Of a DNA stretch of 64,000 nucleotides, positions 61,821-64,000 are shown one piece after another. Origin of the DNA: Epiperipatus broadwayi. Taxonomy: Eukaryota; Onychophora; Udeonychophora; Euonychophora; Peripatidae. The notes beneath the pieces are model-generated. The model worked only from the letters and a program-made list of their open reading frames with translations. It made no database searches and was not told the origin of the DNA. The stretch is taken from contig JAQFVV010000012.1 in the NCBI GenBank assembly GCA_028023455.1, forward strand, positions 15,268,364 to 15,332,363, read 5' to 3'. Numbering within the stretch: position 1 is the first letter of the stretch; each line of letters begins with the position of its first letter. The translations under genes and the position numbers were made by a program.

Positions 61821-62839
61821 GATAATGGAAAAATAAATCAGCATTGAAGTAAAAAACACTTTAAGAAGAACTTGTCCGAATGAAATCTAGACAATAAATG
61901 AAAGTGAAAATTTATCATGTTATTGGATGAGATTGCAAGGTTTATTTGACAGAATCGCAAGGTTAGACATTTATCATAAATGTGAAAAGGTGGAGCATGT
62001 CTCCTACGTTGCAGATCTAATATATAAGTACCAATCTTAGTAATCTAGTGCATAAACTACTACATCATGAGATCTTTTAAAAATATGTAACAAAGCGTGA
62101 AAAAAAATAGCAGAAAGTATCTGAAATTGTTTATAATGTTGAAAAAAATAAAATAACTGAATTTAGAAATAAGGTGATAAATAATTTGCAAAGCCTTTTT
62201 TAATAATTTAATTATAGTTTTACCAGATTAAGGAAATATTTGACAATATTTGTATTTTACATACATATTTTTAAAATTTGTAAGTTACTATATAATGCTA
62301 ATTATAACTAAATCACTGAAGCTAGTAGATTGCAATGGATTCCCACTTTCTAAAATAAATTTTATAATGACTTTAAACATATGCAAAATGGCAATATCTA
62401 CATTATTTCTAGAGAACTCCAAAGTCCTTCAACTTTTGTCATTTAAATTAAACTTATTTAAAACCATTCCTGCTGCATAAATGATTTCAGTATTTATATT
62501 GTTTTGAGCTTCTTTTTTTCACTCCAGCAAAAATAAAATCTTTGTCAATTTTAAAACTGACTAATAAATAACTACTTTAATTATCTGGTATTAATTCATA
62601 GAGTAAAGTCATCACTATATTATTTTGAAAATTCAAAAACTTCTGGAAACTTTACATTTTTTTTTTTTTTAAAATCTCAACAAATTTTTCTAAATTTATT
62701 ATCTTATTAGTAATTGCATACTCACAAAATAATTTTTAATTACTTTTCAGTTTATAAACATTTGGAATAACAGAGTTGCATCATCCTTTTTTATTTTTAG
62801 AAAAAAAAAAGAAAAAGAATTTTTCTCACCTGCTTTCTT

Positions 62840-63054
62840 ACAAACTGTAATATTTAAACAGCATTAAACTGTTGCACATGCGCTTTGGTTTTTAACTATA
62901 AAATGAATGAATACAAACACTTCAAACACATGATAAAGTCTTTGGCCATTCTATCTTTTCCTAAGACTTTATCATGTGTTTGAAGTGTTTGTATTCATTC
63001 ATTGTATAGTTAAAACCCAAAGCGCATGTGTAACAGTTTAATGCTGTTTAAATA
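62840..63054. mobile_element. 215-bp palindromic element with 14-bp TSD
   Basis: TCACCTGCTTTCTT is exactly repeated at 62826-62839 and 63055-63068. The arms (TTTAAACAGCATTAAACTGT, TGCACATGCGCTTTGG, CACTTCAAACACATGATAAA) mirror across a centre near 62952. The same phrases form part of the 333-bp unit at 27620-28766, so this is a short member of that family. Confidence 0.85.
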
Positions 63055-63210
63055 TCACCTGCTTTCTTTAAAAAAAGTTAAAATAATAATAATAAAGTAG
63101 CTGATAATGAACAAATTAATTAATAATCTAAAACAATAATCATGACTATAAAAAATTAATCAAAACCACTCATAATAATAAATCATATTCACTTGTTTTG
63201 ATACTTTGGT

Positions 63211-63464
63211 AGTACAGCTGCAACACAGAGCATGTATTAGAGCTACTGTGCCTGTTTACATTCGTATCAATCCACTGATAACTTTGTAATCTTGGGATCT
63301 GATCAGAATAACATGTATATGGCTCTTTTGGTAAAAAAAAAATGTGTACACAGATCTTGTACATGATATTTTGGCAAGATTTACAAAGTTATTGGGGTGG
63401 GGGGTTGATATGAATGTGAAACAGGTGCAGTAAGTCTAATAAGTGCTCCGTGTTGCAGGACTAA
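63211..63464. repeat. foldback element, copy 2
   Basis: Arms with GCTGCAACACAGAGCATGTA and TTAGAGCTACTG on the left mirror CAGTAAGTCTAATAAGTGCT and CCGTGTTGCAGG on the right. It also matches 60590-60845 in AAGATTTACAAAGTTATYGG. Confidence 0.8.
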
Positions 63465-63572
63465 AAATAACTAAAAGTAAAAACATAATAAACATATTTA
63501 TCATTTTCAATAAGAAATGTATGATTTTGAACAAGACCTTCAAATATGTATGACTTGGACACTAACAACTTT

Positions 63573-63860
63573 TAAGAACGACATTTGTAATCAAAAACAA
63601 AATATGATTTGAGATCTTAATGAAATGACGGCATTATACAAAAAAATTGTTAGTTTAAATACGCACTAAACAAACAATAAATGATTTTGATTTTTAAATA
63701 ATATTTATAAAAAGACATTAACTAAGAACAACATTCCCAATCAAAAAAAAAAAAAAGTGATTTGCAATCTTAATGAAATGATGCCATTACACAAAAAAAT
63801 TGTTACTAAACAAACAGTAAATGATTTTGCTTATAAATAATATTTATAAAAAATCATTAA
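63573..63860. repeat. 150-bp tandem duplication
   Basis: Two units begin AAGAACRACATT at about 63574 and 63724. Both contain AATCTTAATGAAATGA-like, CATTAYACAAAAAAATTGTT and AATAATATTTATAAAAA. About 80% alike by eye. Confidence 0.75.
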
Positions 63861-64000
63861 GTATACTCATGCGATATTTATCATGTAATATATAACAGGA
63901 ATTGTCGCCATAAAACAAAGCATTTAATATTACCACAGAAAATGAAGATCTCTACTAAAAATTTTCTGTCTGAAAATGTAGCACGATTCCAGAGTATGGT

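Overview
This is metazoan nuclear DNA: very AT-rich (roughly three quarters A+T by eye), almost free of long ORFs, and packed with decayed mobile elements. The only host gene I can identify is the deubiquitinase BAP1 (Calypso in insects), on the minus strand. Four consecutive coding exons are readable, with matching splice sites and reading phases: 57661-57600, 57520-57378, 21986-21908 and 9613-9490. Introns are 79 bp, about 35.4 kb and about 12.3 kb, so nearly everything else in the window is BAP1 intron or lies beyond these exons. The catalytic-Cys exon and the C-terminal exons were not found. An invertebrate (possibly an arthropod, judging by the Calypso-like residues) is plausible, but the species cannot be assigned.

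Layout: 1-560, 5' part of an RTE-type LINE (endonuclease, minus strand). 2276-2894, a 0.6 kb palindrome. 5820-7260, a diverged copy of a long dispersed repeat (copy C). 9490-9613, BAP1 exon. 13170-14063, a Tc1/mariner-like non-autonomous transposon. 14222-21840, a giant imperfect palindrome carrying three secondary insertions; it ends about 70 bp from the next BAP1 exon (21908-21986). 22380-24100, a decayed satellite. 24531-25113, head-to-head tRNA-derived SINEs. 26740-28770, a hammerhead-bearing repeat, a 215-bp palindrome, a degenerate tandem array and a 333-bp-period inverted/tandem array. 29109-29330, a minisatellite. 37283-47470, two long direct repeats (A and B) around a LINE ORF1 remnant, with a piggyBac-like insertion in B. 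48139-49040, a palindrome and an RTE 3' end. 50485-52610, nested palindromic repeats including a hammerhead motif. 53015-53871, a second mariner-like copy in the opposite orientation. 54141-56010, an LTR-retrotransposon remnant. 57378-57661, two BAP1 exons. 59185-59330, a polypurine tract. 60590-63464, foldback elements and a Merlin (IS1595/ISXO2-like) transposase remnant.

The most interesting pattern is a set of short palindromic or head-to-head repeats whose centre or ends carry a hammerhead-ribozyme-like core (CUGANGA, stem II, GAAAC, then a tiny palindromic stem III and a closing stem I). In three dispersed copies of one family, stem I is a perfect 6-bp helix including one wobble, and stem II shows compensatory or wobble changes. 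Three of the short palindromic insertions have exact 13-14 bp flanking direct repeats, as expected of target-primed retrotransposition. No protein of their own was seen in any of them, so they look like non-autonomous elements that might use LINE or Penelope-like machinery. The two arms of the giant palindrome act as a filled/empty-site pair for the insertions they carry.
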